Source: Nitrospirota bacterium
Lineage (GTDB): Bacteria; Nitrospirota; JACRHJ01
NCBI GenBank assembly: GCA_016212105.1
Contig: JACRHJ010000025.1
Span: 1 to 55,430, forward strand
Direction: 5' to 3'
Length of the DNA stretch: 55,430 nt
Shown: piece by piece, positions 8,823-16,911 of the stretch
How the letters are laid out: each line of letters starts with the position of its first letter
Position numbering within the stretch: position 1 is the first letter of the stretch
The notes under the pieces: model-generated
What the model was told of the DNA's origin: nothing
The model's input: the letters and a program-made list of their open reading frames with translations, nothing else
Databases searched by the model: none
Position numbers and translations under genes: made by a program

Positions 8823-10016
8823 TTACGACAGCGCTCCGAACGCTGCGGCTATCCTGTCGAGCCCCTTTTCTATGTTCGCCATGGAGGTCGCGTACGACAG
8901 GCGGATGTAGTCGTCCGCGCCGAAGGCGTCGCCGGACACCACCGCCACCTTCGCCTCCTCGAGGAGGTACGCCGCGAGGTCGGACGAGTTGTTTATGGGT
9001 TTGCCGTTGAACGACTTGCCGTAAAGGTCCTTCACCCTCGGGAAGGCGTAGAACGCGCCGACCGGCATCGGACAGGTCACGCCCGGCATCGCGTTAAGCC
9101 TCTCCACGATGTATTTCCTGCGCTTGTCGAACTCGGCCACCATGACGCCGATGAACTCCTGCGGCCCCTTGAGCGCCTCGACGGCCGCCTTCATTGTGAT
9201 GGAGCAGGTGTTGGACGTGCTCTGCGACTGTATCTTGGACATCGCGCCTATGACGTCCTTGGGGCCCGCCGCCCAGCCGAGCCTCCAGCCGGTCATGGCG
9301 TGGGACTTGGACAGGCCGTTGACCGTGAGCGTGAGCGCCTTTATGTCGTCGCCGAGAGAGGCGATGCTGACGTGCCTGAACCCGTCGTACACGATTTTCT
9401 CGTATATCTCGTCCGAAATCACGTAAATCCCGTGCTTTACCGCGACCTTGGCTATCGCTTCCAGCGCGGACCTGTCGTATCCCAGGCCGGTCGGGTTCGA
9501 CGGGCTGTTGAGTATGAACGCCTTGGTCTTGGGCGTTACGGCCTTTTCGAGGTCATCGGCGGTCAGGACAAAGTTATTCTCCTCGCGGGTCTGGACGATT
9601 ACCGGGGTGGCGTCGTTCAGCAGCACCTGGTCGGGGTAGGACACCCAGTATGGCGCGGGGATTATGACCTCGTCGCCCGCGCCGTACAGCGCCTGGGCGA
9701 TGTTGTACAGCGAGTGCTTCGCGCCGGTCGAGACGATGATTTCGGCCCTGTCGTAGGTGATGCCGTTGTCGGCCTTGTGCTTGGCGATTATCGCGTCCTT
9801 CAGCTCGTCCGTGCCGGGTACCGGGAGATACTTGGTGTAGCCGTCCCTGATGGCCTTTATCGCGGCCTCTTTTATGTTATCCGGCGTGTCGAAGTCCGGC
9901 TCGCCCGCGCCGAAGCCCACTACGTCGATGCCGGATGCCTTCATAGCCTTCGCCCTCGCGTCCACCGCGAGCGTCGGCGACGGCTTGATGCCCATTACCC
10001 TGTTTGCAAGTGCCAT
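8823..10016 (-). CDS. Class I pyridoxal-phosphate aminotransferase (aspartate aminotransferase type)
   Basis: Transfers amino groups between aspartate (or another amino acid) and 2-oxoacids. The 397-residue protein has the fold-type I landmarks: GFGAGEPDFDTP near the N-terminus, YLPVPGTDELKDAI, NSPSNPTG, and the PLP-lysine motif GLSKSHAMTGWRLGW. The order fits the bacterial Ib aspartate aminotransferase subgroup rather than E. coli AspC. The start at 10016 is chosen for AGGGGG 9 nt upstream; the open frame extends 12 codons further without a ribosome-binding site. Substrate range cannot be read from sequence: aspartate, prephenate or branched-chain substrates are possible in this subgroup. 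Confidence 0.93.
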   Translation of the reverse strand: MALANRVMGIKPSPTLAVDARAKAMKASGIDVVGFGAGEPDFDTPDNIKEAAIKAIRDGYTKYLPVPGTDELKDAIIAKHKADNGITYDRAEIIVSTGAKHSLYNIAQALYGAGDEVIIPAPYWVSYPDQVLLNDATPVIVQTREENNFVLTADDLEKAVTPKTKAFILNSPSNPTGLGYDRSALEAIAKVAVKHGIYVISDEIYEKIVYDGFRHVSIASLGDDIKALTLTVNGLSKSHAMTGWRLGWAAGPKDVIGAMSKIQSQSTSNTCSITMKAAVEALKGPQEFIGVMVAEFDKRRKYIVERLNAMPGVTCPMPVGAFYAFPRVKDLYGKSFNGKPINNSSDLAAYLLEEAKVAVVSGDAFGADDYIRLSYATSMANIEKGLDRIAAAFGALS

Positions 10017-10062
10017 TTTGAGATTTCCCCCTGTTATTCCTGTTATTGTCATTGATTATTTT

Positions 10063-10419
10063 TCAAGAAGCCTTCTCAAGCCTTGCAACGCGACCGGAAA
10101 GGTTGTCCGTTGCGGCCTTGTTTTCGAGACAACTGCGGTCGAGAGCATCATGCTCCTTCTCGTTTACCGCCTTGTGCCGCTCAAGACTTTCCTTATTCAC
10201 GCCAATAGCCTCAAGTAACAGTTGAAACCTATGGTCGAAGTGCTCCATCATTACACCAAACTGCCTATTCATATCTTCATTATTTTTGTTCATGGCGACA
10301 TAGACATCGGCGATATGGCCGTTGACTTCGGAGATGTCGTCCTTCGTGGCCATGCGGGCCTCGATGCTGTCAAACCGCTTGTCGACCGCGTCAAACCTGT
10401 CTTTTGTATCCTTGTCCAT
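10063..10419 (-). CDS. Hypothetical coiled-coil protein
   Basis: A 118-residue hydrophilic protein of unknown function. The sequence is mostly heptad-like and charged (KDRFDAVDKRFDSIEARM, later FDHRFQLLLEAIG and LSGRVARLEKAS), so an extended helical, probably oligomeric, structure is expected. There is no signal peptide and no hydrophobic segment. The ATG at 10419 is preferred over an upstream GTG because AGAGGGG sits 6 nt before it. It starts 10 nt after the precorrin-8X methylmutase gene, so it may be the last cistron of the exbB-exbD-methylmutase operon. Similar short coiled-coil proteins are widespread; no family name is claimed. Confidence 0.75.
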   Translation of the reverse strand: MDKDTKDRFDAVDKRFDSIEARMATKDDISEVNGHIADVYVAMNKNNEDMNRQFGVMMEHFDHRFQLLLEAIGVNKESLERHKAVNEKEHDALDRSCLENKAATDNLSGRVARLEKAS

Positions 10420-10429
10420 TTTGACCCCT

Positions 10430-11065
10430 CTAAACACTTGTGGACAACTTGAGAAGCGCGTTTAATACCGCCGCGCCGACCGGGCTTCCGCCCTTCCTGC
10501 CCCGGCAGGTTATGAACGGGACTCCGGCCAGTCCGAGGAGTTCGTCCTTGGACTCAGCCGCGCCGACAAAGCCTACCGGCACGCCGACTATCAGCGCGGG
10601 CCTTATGCCCTCATCCTGGACGAGCCGCATGACCTCATACAGTGCGGTAGGCGCGTTCCCGATTGCGACGACCGCCCCGTCCATCACGCCCTCGCGCACC
10701 GCCTTGCGCATCGCGGCGGCCGCGCGCGTCCCGCCGGACGCCTTCGCGTCTTCGGCCACGTCCGTGTCGGATATGAAGCAGTAGACGCGGTCCGGCTCGC
10801 CGGACTTCTTGCGCGCGACGCCCGCGCGGAGCATCATGACGTCCGTGACGATGTTGCATCCTGCCCGCAGCGCCAGTACCCCGGCCTCGGCCGCGCCGCT
10901 TGAGAACGCCATCGCGTCCGCGAAATCCGGGTCGGCGGTCGCGTGCACCACGCGCATCACGACGTCTTTCTCCGGCCCGCCGGGGAACCTGCCGCCCAGG
11001 ATTTCCGCAATAATCTCGAAACTTTTCTTCTCTATCGCCCTCGGGTCGGTTATTACCTCGCTCAT
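10430..11065 (-). CDS. cobH/cbiC: Precorrin-8X methylmutase
   Basis: Moves a methyl group from C-11 to C-12 to form hydrogenobyrinate (aerobic route) or cobyrinate (anaerobic route) in corrin synthesis. The 211-residue product shows the family pattern: DPRAIEKKSFEII, RVVHATADPDF with the catalytic His at residue 41, VTDVMMLRAGV, and IGNAPTAL followed by GVPVGFVGAAESK. No other corrin gene is in the window. Its ATG overlaps the exbD stop codon by one base (TAATG), so it is translationally coupled to the ExbB/ExbD pair, which hints at a link between corrin supply and TonB-type uptake. That link is inference. Confidence 0.95.
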   Translation of the reverse strand: MSEVITDPRAIEKKSFEIIAEILGGRFPGGPEKDVVMRVVHATADPDFADAMAFSSGAAEAGVLALRAGCNIVTDVMMLRAGVARKKSGEPDRVYCFISDTDVAEDAKASGGTRAAAAMRKAVREGVMDGAVVAIGNAPTALYEVMRLVQDEGIRPALIVGVPVGFVGAAESKDELLGLAGVPFITCRGRKGGSPVGAAVLNALLKLSTSV

Positions 11066-11484
11066 TATTTTTTTTCTTCGTGCTCGGTGGCGATGGCGAG
11101 CTTGAGCGCGCCAGCCTCCTTGGCGATGTCGAGGACGTTGACCACGAGTCCGTACATTATGCCCTTGTCGGCCTTGATGACCACCGTCTTGTCGGGGCTG
11201 CTCGACATGCGTGAAGCGAGGAGGCCCTTCAGGTCTTCGAGAGACACCTGGGCCTTGTTGAGGTATATAACGCCGTCGGACGTGACCGTCACCGTGGTGG
11301 TCTGCTCGACCTGCGGCTCGGCGGTCGTCGCGGTCGGGAGTTTTATCTTGAGCGCCTCCTGCATCATGAGCGGGGTCGTGACCATGAATATGACGAGGAG
11401 CACCATCACCACGTCCGTAAGGGGCGTGATGTTGATGTCGGCCATAATCTTGGACTTTTTCCTGTCGAAAGCCCAGCGTCTCAT
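11065..11484 (-). CDS. exbD: ExbD/TolR family biopolymer transport protein
   Basis: Inner-membrane partner of the ExbB/TolQ channel that couples proton flow to TonB or Tol machinery. The 139-residue protein has a short cytoplasmic start, then INITPLTDVVMVLLVIFMV, which contains the conserved membrane-embedded Asp of the family, and a periplasmic domain to the C-terminus. It overlaps exbB by 4 nt and the downstream methylmutase by 1 nt. TolR and ExbD are hard to separate by sequence alone; the absence of tolA, tolB and pal nearby slightly favours ExbD. Confidence 0.93.
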   Translation of the reverse strand: MRRWAFDRKKSKIMADINITPLTDVVMVLLVIFMVTTPLMMQEALKIKLPTATTAEPQVEQTTTVTVTSDGVIYLNKAQVSLEDLKGLLASRMSSSPDKTVVIKADKGIMYGLVVNVLDIAKEAGALKLAIATEHEEKK

Positions 11485-12107
11485 TGCTTCCTCTCGGATA
11501 GTATCTCGAGCGACTCGGAGGCGGCGGTCTCCATCTCGACGACCATCCTGTTCACCCTGTGCGTGTAGTAGTTGAACATTATGACCGCGGGCACGGCGAC
11601 GAAGAGGCCGGCCGCGGTTGCGACGAGCGCCTCGGCTATACCGTTCGCAACCACGGCCGGGCCGCCGCCGGAAGACAGCGAGAGGTCGTGGAAGGCGCGT
11701 ATGATGCCGAGGACGGTGCCGAAGAGTCCGACGAACGGCGTTACGCTGCCGGTCGTGCCGATTATGCCGAGGTTACGCTCGAGGTGCATCGTCTCCTTCA
11801 TGGCGGCCTTCTCCATGGACTCGCCCATCGCCTCCTCGCCGTGGTGGAACGAGCCGAGCCCGGCCTTGACGATGAATGCGAGCGACGTCGTCGAGGCCTC
11901 GCAGATGGAGACCGCCTCGGAGACGTTGCCAGCCTTGAGCACCCGCCTGAGCTGGGCCAGGAACTCCTCCTTGCCCTTCTCCGCCTTGTGGAACACCCAC
12001 GCCCTCTCGAGCATCACGGCAACGGACAGGACCGAAAAACAGGCCAGCACTATCATCGTCCAGCCGCCCTTTGCAAGCAGCTGGAAAAAAGTCAGGTCTT
12101 GAAACAT
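11481..12107 (-). CDS. exbB: ExbB/TolQ family proton channel protein
   Basis: Forms the pentameric inner-membrane proton channel around ExbD/TolR. The 208-residue protein has three membrane segments: about 14-34, about 115-140 (TTGSVTPFVGLFGTVLGII) and about 158-180 (LVATAAGLFVAVPAVIMFNY). The conserved polar Thr and Gly residues of segments 2 and 3 are present. It is the first gene of the exbB-exbD-methylmutase operon, with a predicted promoter 64-93 bases upstream of its ATG. No tonB was seen. Confidence 0.94.
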   Translation of the reverse strand: MFQDLTFFQLLAKGGWTMIVLACFSVLSVAVMLERAWVFHKAEKGKEEFLAQLRRVLKAGNVSEAVSICEASTTSLAFIVKAGLGSFHHGEEAMGESMEKAAMKETMHLERNLGIIGTTGSVTPFVGLFGTVLGIIRAFHDLSLSSGGGPAVVANGIAEALVATAAGLFVAVPAVIMFNYYTHRVNRMVVEMETAASESLEILSERKQ

Positions 12108-12170
12108 TACGCCCTCCGTTGACTATAAATAAACGCACAACCGGCTTCACGCGGGGAAACCCGAGCAATG

Positions 12171-12200
12171 ATTTTAACGTCCAGTCCGGCCAGTTGTCAA
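12171..12200 (-). promoter_or_regulatory. Predicted sigma-70 promoter of exbB-exbD
   Basis: TTGACA (12195-12200) and TAAAAT (12171-12176) are 18 bp apart on the minus strand, giving a leader of roughly 57 nt before the exbB ATG. A small ACGGC/GCCGT hairpin just upstream (near 12205-12220) may weakly end the preceding NTPase transcript. Confidence 0.6.
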
Positions 12201-12221
12201 GGAAATTCACGGCTCGCGCCG

Positions 12222-12878
12222 TCAACGGGTCAGAAGCTTCACTACCTCGTCGAGCAGCTCGTCCCTGTTCTCGGCCGTCAGCGTCAGGTGGCGGACGTCC
12301 GGCCTTTTCTTGACCTCGTCCGCGAATGGCGTACCGTCCGACGGCGCTGTCGCGACAAGCGCGTTTTCGGAGTTCAGCGCGACCTCCACGACGTCCCGGA
12401 AATGGCCGCTCAGAAGCTCCATCTTTCCGATTTCATCGATGACGACGATGTTATCTTCCTTTATCGCTCGCTCGACCGAGGCGACCCCGACCCTCTCAAG
12501 AGCCTCGATGTCCACTGCATACCTGCCGACCCTCATGCCGCCGGTGAACTCGACGTGGGCGAGCACGCCCTCCATCTTGTCGAGCGTGATTATCCGGAAC
12601 CCCTTCCGCTCGCCGCCCTCCCGTATCTCGCGGGTGAAGAAGCCGCCGAGCCGCTTCTCCTTGTAGAGCCGGGTAACGAGCCGCTCCACGAGCGTGGTCT
12701 TCCCGACGCCCGGCGCGCCCTCCATCAGGACCTTTACGCCCTTCATGCCGGGCATCTCCTTTATCGTGACATCGAAGGAGTAGTCCGGGCAGGTGGACGG
12801 GTTGATGATGGAGAACTTCTTGTTGCAGGTAGCCCGCCACGCGCATATGACGCAAGATGGTTTAATGCCGCCTGTCAT
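12222..12878 (-). CDS. THEP1-type nucleoside-triphosphatase with an N-terminal Cys4 module
   Basis: The 218-residue protein has a P-loop NTPase core: EGAPGVGKTTLVERL (Walker A), RLGGFFTREIREGGERKGF, and IVVIDEIGKMELLS (Walker B). This order fits the THEP1/NTPase_1 family, which hydrolyses NTPs in vitro and has no settled cellular role. Ahead of it, residues 1-40 hold four cysteines, C9-x2-C12-x5-C18-x11-C30, which look like a small metal-binding knuckle and are not part of the minimal THEP1 fold. It overlaps the PD-(D/E)XK-like gene upstream by 17 nt, which implies cotranslation. A role in nucleic-acid processing with that partner is inference. Confidence 0.85.
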   Translation of the reverse strand: MTGGIKPSCVICAWRATCNKKFSIINPSTCPDYSFDVTIKEMPGMKGVKVLMEGAPGVGKTTLVERLVTRLYKEKRLGGFFTREIREGGERKGFRIITLDKMEGVLAHVEFTGGMRVGRYAVDIEALERVGVASVERAIKEDNIVVIDEIGKMELLSGHFRDVVEVALNSENALVATAPSDGTPFADEVKKRPDVRHLTLTAENRDELLDEVVKLLTR

Positions 12879-13758
12879 GCTGGCTCCTTTTCAGGTACGC
12901 GCCAATAGCGGTACCGATGTTCGCGGCCAGGCCGCCCTTGCTGTTGACTATGAATATCCTGCCGCCTATATGGAATAGCTCCGCCTCCAGCCTCTCGACC
13001 GTCATGCCGGCGAGCTTCGTATCGGGCATGACCTGCTCGAACAGGAAGACTACCTTGTCCTTCATCCTGAGTTCGGTGTCCATGACAAAGAGCGAGACGT
13101 CGGGCGATAATTCCATGAACCTTTCGATGTACGCCCTGACCTCCGTGTCGTATATCTGCTTGGGAGGCGAGGACTTTACCTCCGCGTACAGCAGCCTGCC
13201 CTCGAACGACGCAAGCACGTCGTAGTCCCCGCCCGCGCCGTTTCCTTTGAAGCTCGCGCCCCAGAGCGCGTCGGCCGCGTACTCCCGCCGCAGCACCTCG
13301 GCGACGTACCACTCGAGGGTCGGCCCGAAGCTCCGTACAGGCCGCCGCCTCATCCTGAACACGCCGCCGGGGGCGGTCTCGAGGATGCCGGCGCGGAGCA
13401 GGAACTCCGTGTACTCAGTGACCGTTTCAATGCCGGAGAACCTGACCAGCCCTTCCGGTATAAAGCCGTCCTGGTGAGTTATGACGTCGCGTACGAACAG
13501 CCGGAACGAGTACCTGTTCATCAGGCGGTAATACTCGTCCGCAGGGAACCCGCTTTCAGCGTCCGGCAGGACAAGGTCCCAGTCGCGTTCCTTCTTGTGG
13601 AGCGTGAAGCCGCGCCGCTTGAGCATGTCGAGGACGGTGTCGCAGTGCGAGGCGAGGACGCCTCTGAGCCGGAGCACCTCTTCTTTCAGGCGCTCGACCT
13701 CTTGCTCCAGTTCTCTCTCGCGAGCGGTGGCGGGAGCAGGATGTTCGTCGTCCGGCAT
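12862..13758 (-). CDS. Putative PD-(D/E)XK nuclease-like protein with coiled coil and winged-helix-like region
   Basis: A 298-residue protein I cannot assign to a named family. Residues about 12-36 are a coiled coil (ELEQEVERLKEEVLRLRG). Residues about 95-138 read like a winged helix (LVRFSGIETVTEYTEFLLRAG, ending GGVFRMRRR). Residues about 145-230 have the restriction-endonuclease-fold signature: GGDYDVL (Asp178/Asp180) followed after a short strand by AEVKSS (Glu193-x-Lys195). That spacing fits a PD-(D/E)XK active site. It overlaps the THEP1-type gene by 17 nt and lies downstream of a Cys-rich small gene. A DNA- or RNA-cleaving or binding role is inferred; a non-catalytic use of the fold cannot be excluded. 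Confidence 0.7.
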   Translation of the reverse strand: MPDDEHPAPATARERELEQEVERLKEEVLRLRGVLASHCDTVLDMLKRRGFTLHKKERDWDLVLPDAESGFPADEYYRLMNRYSFRLFVRDVITHQDGFIPEGLVRFSGIETVTEYTEFLLRAGILETAPGGVFRMRRRPVRSFGPTLEWYVAEVLRREYAADALWGASFKGNGAGGDYDVLASFEGRLLYAEVKSSPPKQIYDTEVRAYIERFMELSPDVSLFVMDTELRMKDKVVFLFEQVMPDTKLAGMTVERLEAELFHIGGRIFIVNSKGGLAANIGTAIGAYLKRSQHDRRH

Positions 13759-13774
13759 GGTCCGCTCCAGGTTG

Positions 13775-13972
13775 TCAGCGGGTATGGGCCTTGATGAAAT
13801 TCTCTATAGAGCGGTCGTAGCTCCGCTCGCCCTCCGGCGGGAAGAAGCAGCCGGGTATTTCGCCGGACTTCCTGTGGTATGCGACGCACTCGCAGCAAAT
13901 GCCCTTCCTCGGGCACGGCTCGTACGTGCATGTGCAGGACTTTTTGTTCTTGTCGAGCGTGCAGTCACGCAT
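13775..13972 (-). CDS. Small Cys-rich protein (DUF6485-like)
   Basis: A 65-residue protein with eight cysteines, in the pattern CTLDKNKKSCTCTYEPC, then RKGICCECVAYHR and GEIPGCFFP, ending in an Arg/Asp-rich helix. I recognise it as resembling a small family of presumed metal-binding proteins (DUF6485) of unknown function; the name is from memory and unchecked. The ATG at 13972 has GAGG 8 nt upstream and is preferred to an earlier in-frame start. It is the first gene of a three-gene set with the PD-(D/E)XK-like and THEP1-type proteins. Confidence 0.75.
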   Translation of the reverse strand: MRDCTLDKNKKSCTCTYEPCPRKGICCECVAYHRKSGEIPGCFFPPEGERSYDRSIENFIKAHTR

Positions 13973-14367
13973 GTTAAAACCTCGCACTTTCTACCACAGA
14001 GGCACAGAGGGCACAGAGGAAAACATTACACAGGTAAAGACAATGAACGGCGTCATCCTGGGCAAAGCGAAGGATCCGCCTGTATAAATCCCCTCTCCTC
14101 GCGGGAGAGGGGTTGGGGTGAGGGGTCTCCTCGTTGCTTTATGTAGGGGCGGGTCTCCGTGCCCGCCCTGGCTTTGGTTTAACGGTGTCGTTCTGAGGCG
14201 ATGCCGAAGAATACGCCTGTATATGATAAATTGTAGGGGCGCGGATTTCGCGCCCGCACCTTATGTTGTCATTCCCGCGAAAGCTGGAATCCATTGTAAT
14301 GCATAAAGTCAAAATGGACCCCCGTTTTCACGGGGGTGACAGAGAGGGCGGGCACGGGGACCCGCCC
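13973..14367. repeat. Repeat-packed spacer before the Cys-rich gene
   Basis: No gene is seen in 395 bases. Contents in order: a CACAGAGGCACAGAGG purine-rich unit (about 13995-14022), a GTCATCCTGGGC-AAAGCGAAGGATCC unit (about 14052-14085), a CCCTCTCCTCGCGGGAGAGGG unit (about 14090-14131), a GGGCGGGTCTCCGTGCCCGCCC unit (about 14142-14168), a GTCGTTCTGAGGC...GAAGAAT unit (about 14186-14212), a GGGGCGCGGATTTCGCGCCC unit (about 14236-14258), the 77-base element 14266-14342 that recurs at 31968-32045, and a final GGGCGGGCACGGGG unit that abuts the yjbQ stop codon. Confidence 0.85.
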
Positions 14368-14757
14368 CTACACGACCTTTACGTAAACTTTGCGCTGCCT
14401 CGGGCCGTCGAACTCGCAGAAGTATATGCCCTGCCATGTGCCGAGGACGAGGTGCCCGTTTTCCACGAATACGGTCTCGCTTGCCCCGACGAGCGAGGAC
14501 TTTATGTGGCCGTCGGAGTTGCCCTCGACGTGCCGGAACCCTGCGTCCTGTGGTATGAGCTTCGAGAGAAATGAGTCCATGTCGCTTACCACGCTCGGGT
14601 CGGCGTTTTCGTTTATCGTCACCGCGGCTGTCGTGTGCGGCACGAAGACGTGGCAGACTCCGCTGACCACTCCGGAGTCCTTCACGGCGGCCTGTACCTC
14701 GACGGTGATGTCCAGCATCTGCACCCGCCTGCCCGTCTCTACCTCGAACTGCCGCAT
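14368..14757 (-). CDS. yjbQ: YjbQ family (UPF0047) protein
   Basis: The 129-residue product has the compact UPF0047 fold signature: [21 protein letters not shown], then [15 protein letters not shown] and [18 protein letters not shown]. The family is annotated as a secondary thiamine-phosphate synthase because E. coli YjbQ shows weak activity of that kind; its main role is unsettled. The open frame runs far upstream inside the neighbouring gene, but MRQFEVETG at 14757 is the family start and its ATG overlaps the binding-protein stop by one base (TGATG). A palindromic repeat begins right at the stop codon. Confidence 0.92.
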   Translation of the reverse strand: MRQFEVETGRRVQMLDITVEVQAAVKDSGVVSGVCHVFVPHTTAAVTINENADPSVVSDMDSFLSKLIPQDAGFRHVEGNSDGHIKSSLVGASETVFVENGHLVLGTWQGIYFCEFDGPRQRKVYVKVV

Positions 14758-15872
14758 CAGTTGGTCACCTGCACGAACCGGCCTTCCTTGACCTGCCATA
14801 TGACGTAGTTCGCTATCTTGTTGTCGCCCTTGTCGTCGAACTCCACCCTGCCGAGCGCGCCGTCGAACACGCCCTTGTGGATGGCCTCGGCAACCGCCTT
14901 GCCGTCGGTCGAGCCCGTGTCGGCAATCGCCTTCAGCATTATGTTCGCGGCGTCGTACGCGTATATCGAGTACGGCCCGTGCGGGCCGAACTTCTTGTGG
15001 TACTCTGCGAGGAAGGCCTTCGCGGTCTCGAAGCTCTCCGGGTCCGGGCTGAACGTCAGATACACCCCTTCGGCGGCCGAGCCGCCTATCTCGATGAACT
15101 TGGGGTCTATGCAGCCGTCCCCGCTTATGCAGGCGGGGTTCAGGCCAAGCTCGCTGGCCTGCTTGACGAGCAGTCCGCCCTCGGGGTATATGCCGCCGAA
15201 GTAGAGCACCTGCGGTCCCGCGTCCTTTATGCTCGCCAGCACGCTCTTGAAGTCCTTGTCGCCCTGTATGACGCTGCCGTAGTATACGACCTCGACCGAG
15301 TTGCCGAGGTTGGACTTGAACTGGTCGGCGAGCCCCTGGCCGTACGTGGTCTTGTCGTGCAGCACCGCGACCTTCGTCGCCTTGAGCGTACCGGTGACGT
15401 ACAACGCCGCCGCCTTGCCCTGCTGGTCGTCCCGGCCGCAGACGCGGAACACGTTCCAGTAGCCCTGCTCGGTGAATACCGGGTTGGTAGTGGCGGGTGT
15501 TATCATCGGCATGCCGCCGTCCATGTATATCTTGGATGCAGGTATCGAGCAGCTTGAGTTGAAGTGTCCTACCACACCCGCTACGCCCTCGTTGACGAGC
15601 TTGTTCGCTATCGCGACCGCCTGCTTGGGGTCGTGCTGGTCGTCTTCCACGACCATCTCTATCTTCTTGCCGAGGACGCCGCCCCTCGCGTTCCATTCGT
15701 CCACAGCGAGCTGGACGCCGTTTTTGAAGTCCATGCCCATCTTGGACTGGTCGCCGGTCATCGGGCCGGCGATGCCAATCTTTATCGTCTCCTCGCCCTT
15801 CTTTGCGCAGGCGGATACGAGGATGGCCATTGAGATGATTGCGGCCGCAAGGACTGCGAATTTCCTGAGCAT
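14757..15872 (-). CDS. Branched-chain amino acid ABC transporter substrate-binding lipoprotein (LivK/LivJ-like)
   Basis: The 371-residue product is a periplasmic binding protein of the Leu/Ile/Val family. Residues 1-21 are a signal peptide ending in a VSAC lipobox (Cys22), so it should be a lipoprotein. Mature-region landmarks are [51 protein letters not shown] and [13 protein letters not shown]. The start is the ATG at 15872 because GGAGG is 7 nt upstream; one more in-frame TTG precedes it. No liv permease or ATPase genes are nearby, so it is an orphan here, coupled only to yjbQ. Ligand identity is not readable. Confidence 0.92.
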   Translation of the reverse strand: MLRKFAVLAAAIISMAILVSACAKKGEETIKIGIAGPMTGDQSKMGMDFKNGVQLAVDEWNARGGVLGKKIEMVVEDDQHDPKQAVAIANKLVNEGVAGVVGHFNSSCSIPASKIYMDGGMPMITPATTNPVFTEQGYWNVFRVCGRDDQQGKAAALYVTGTLKATKVAVLHDKTTYGQGLADQFKSNLGNSVEVVYYGSVIQGDKDFKSVLASIKDAGPQVLYFGGIYPEGGLLVKQASELGLNPACISGDGCIDPKFIEIGGSAAEGVYLTFSPDPESFETAKAFLAEYHKKFGPHGPYSIYAYDAANIMLKAIADTGSTDGKAVAEAIHKGVFDGALGRVEFDDKGDNKIANYVIWQVKEGRFVQVTN

Positions 15873-16275
15873 CAAGTTACCTCCGGGTGGATATTCTTCT
15901 TGGTTCTATGAAGGGGCCGACCCGTGTGTCGGCCCTGCTTTTCCTCGTGTAGGGGTGGCCCTCTGTGGCCGCCCAGTCTTTTCAGTCATTCCCGCCCCGG
16001 CTTTAGGCATACCGGGGCAGGCTCCGGCGGGAATCCAGGAAGTTCAAACTTCCTGGACCCCGTGTCAAGCACGGGGCGACAATCAAATAATAATTGCCGT
16101 CACTCGATTTTCCTGGTACGGCCCCCGCAAAGCCACTGGGTTCCCGCTTTCGCGGGAATGACAACACTAAGGTTGCGGGCGCAATGAATTGCGCCCCTAC
16201 TAATGATAATATACAGGCAGATTCCTCGCGGAGCCTGCCCCGGCATGCCTAAAGCCGGGGTTCGGAATGACAACC
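15873..16275. repeat. Composite palindromic repeats between thiE and the binding-protein gene
   Basis: About 400 bases without a gene. They hold a GGGCCGACCC/GTCGGCCC unit (about 15913-15936), a GTGGCC.../...GGCCGCCC unit (about 15950-15975), the 97-base composite at 15985-16081 that is an inverted copy of 3204-3301, a CCCGCTTTCGCGGG palindrome (about 16134-16163), a GGGCGCAATGAATTGCGCCC unit (about 16176-16198), and a partial composite (about 16211-16270) ending just before the thiE stop codon. Confidence 0.85.
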
Positions 16276-16911
16276 TTAATGCACGCCGAACTGTCCCGCA
16301 ATCTCCCGCGCTGCGGCCTCGACATCCTCCGCCGCTGTGACCGCGGTGATGACGGCTATACCGTCCGCGCCTGCGTCGATTACCTGCTTCGCATTCGACG
16401 CCTTTATCCCGCCGATAGCCACGACAGGTATTCTAACACACCCGCGCACAAGCTTCAAGCCCTCAGGCCCCTTGGCCGCGCCCGCGTCCTTGGTCGCGGT
16501 CACGAACATAGGCCCGAAACCGATATAATCCGCGCCGCTCTGCTCCGCCGCCATCGCCTCATCCACGGAATGAGTCGAGACGCCGATAATCCTGTCCGGC
16601 CCCATGAGACGCCGGGCGACGTCCGCGGGCATGTCTCCCTGGCCCAGGTGCACGCCGTCCGCGCCGGACGCAAGCGCAAGCTCGACCGAGTCGTTCACGA
16701 TGAACACGGCCCCATGCTCGCGGGTTAGCTCGCGGAGTTCCAGGGCGACGGGATACAGCTCGCGCACGGTGAGCCGCTTGTCCCGGAGCTGGATGACGCG
16801 CGCGCCTCCACGAAGCGCGGCGGACGCGACGTCCGCGTGCGTCCGGCCCAGGGTGTGTTCCCCGTCCACTATGACGTGAAGGCCGCGGATGTCGTGGATG
16901 TCGCCTGACAT
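16276..16911 (-). CDS. thiE: Thiamine-phosphate synthase
   Basis: Joins hydroxymethylpyrimidine pyrophosphate and thiazole phosphate to make thiamine monophosphate. The 211-residue TIM-barrel protein shows GGARVIQLRDKRL, IVNDSVELALASGADGVHLGQGD, IGVSTHSVDEA, YIGFGPMFVTATK and VVAIGGIKASNA, all typical of ThiE. Its ATG follows the accC stop codon directly (TAA then ATG), so it is probably cotranscribed and coupled with accC. No other thiamine genes and no TPP riboswitch are seen nearby. Confidence 0.95.
   Translation of the reverse strand: MSGDIHDIRGLHVIVDGEHTLGRTHADVASAALRGGARVIQLRDKRLTVRELYPVALELRELTREHGAVFIVNDSVELALASGADGVHLGQGDMPADVARRLMGPDRIIGVSTHSVDEAMAAEQSGADYIGFGPMFVTATKDAGAAKGPEGLKLVRGCVRIPVVAIGGIKASNAKQVIDAGADGIAVITAVTAAEDVEAAAREIAGQFGVH

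Noticed and set aside
13988-14367. Insertion sequence remnants in repeat blocks
   Set aside because: No transposase fragment is visible on either strand; the units are short palindromes.
14368-15696. A 442-codon minus-strand frame that includes yjbQ
   Set aside because: Only the last 129 codons are YjbQ; the rest is an out-of-frame reading of the binding-protein gene. The true start is at 14757.
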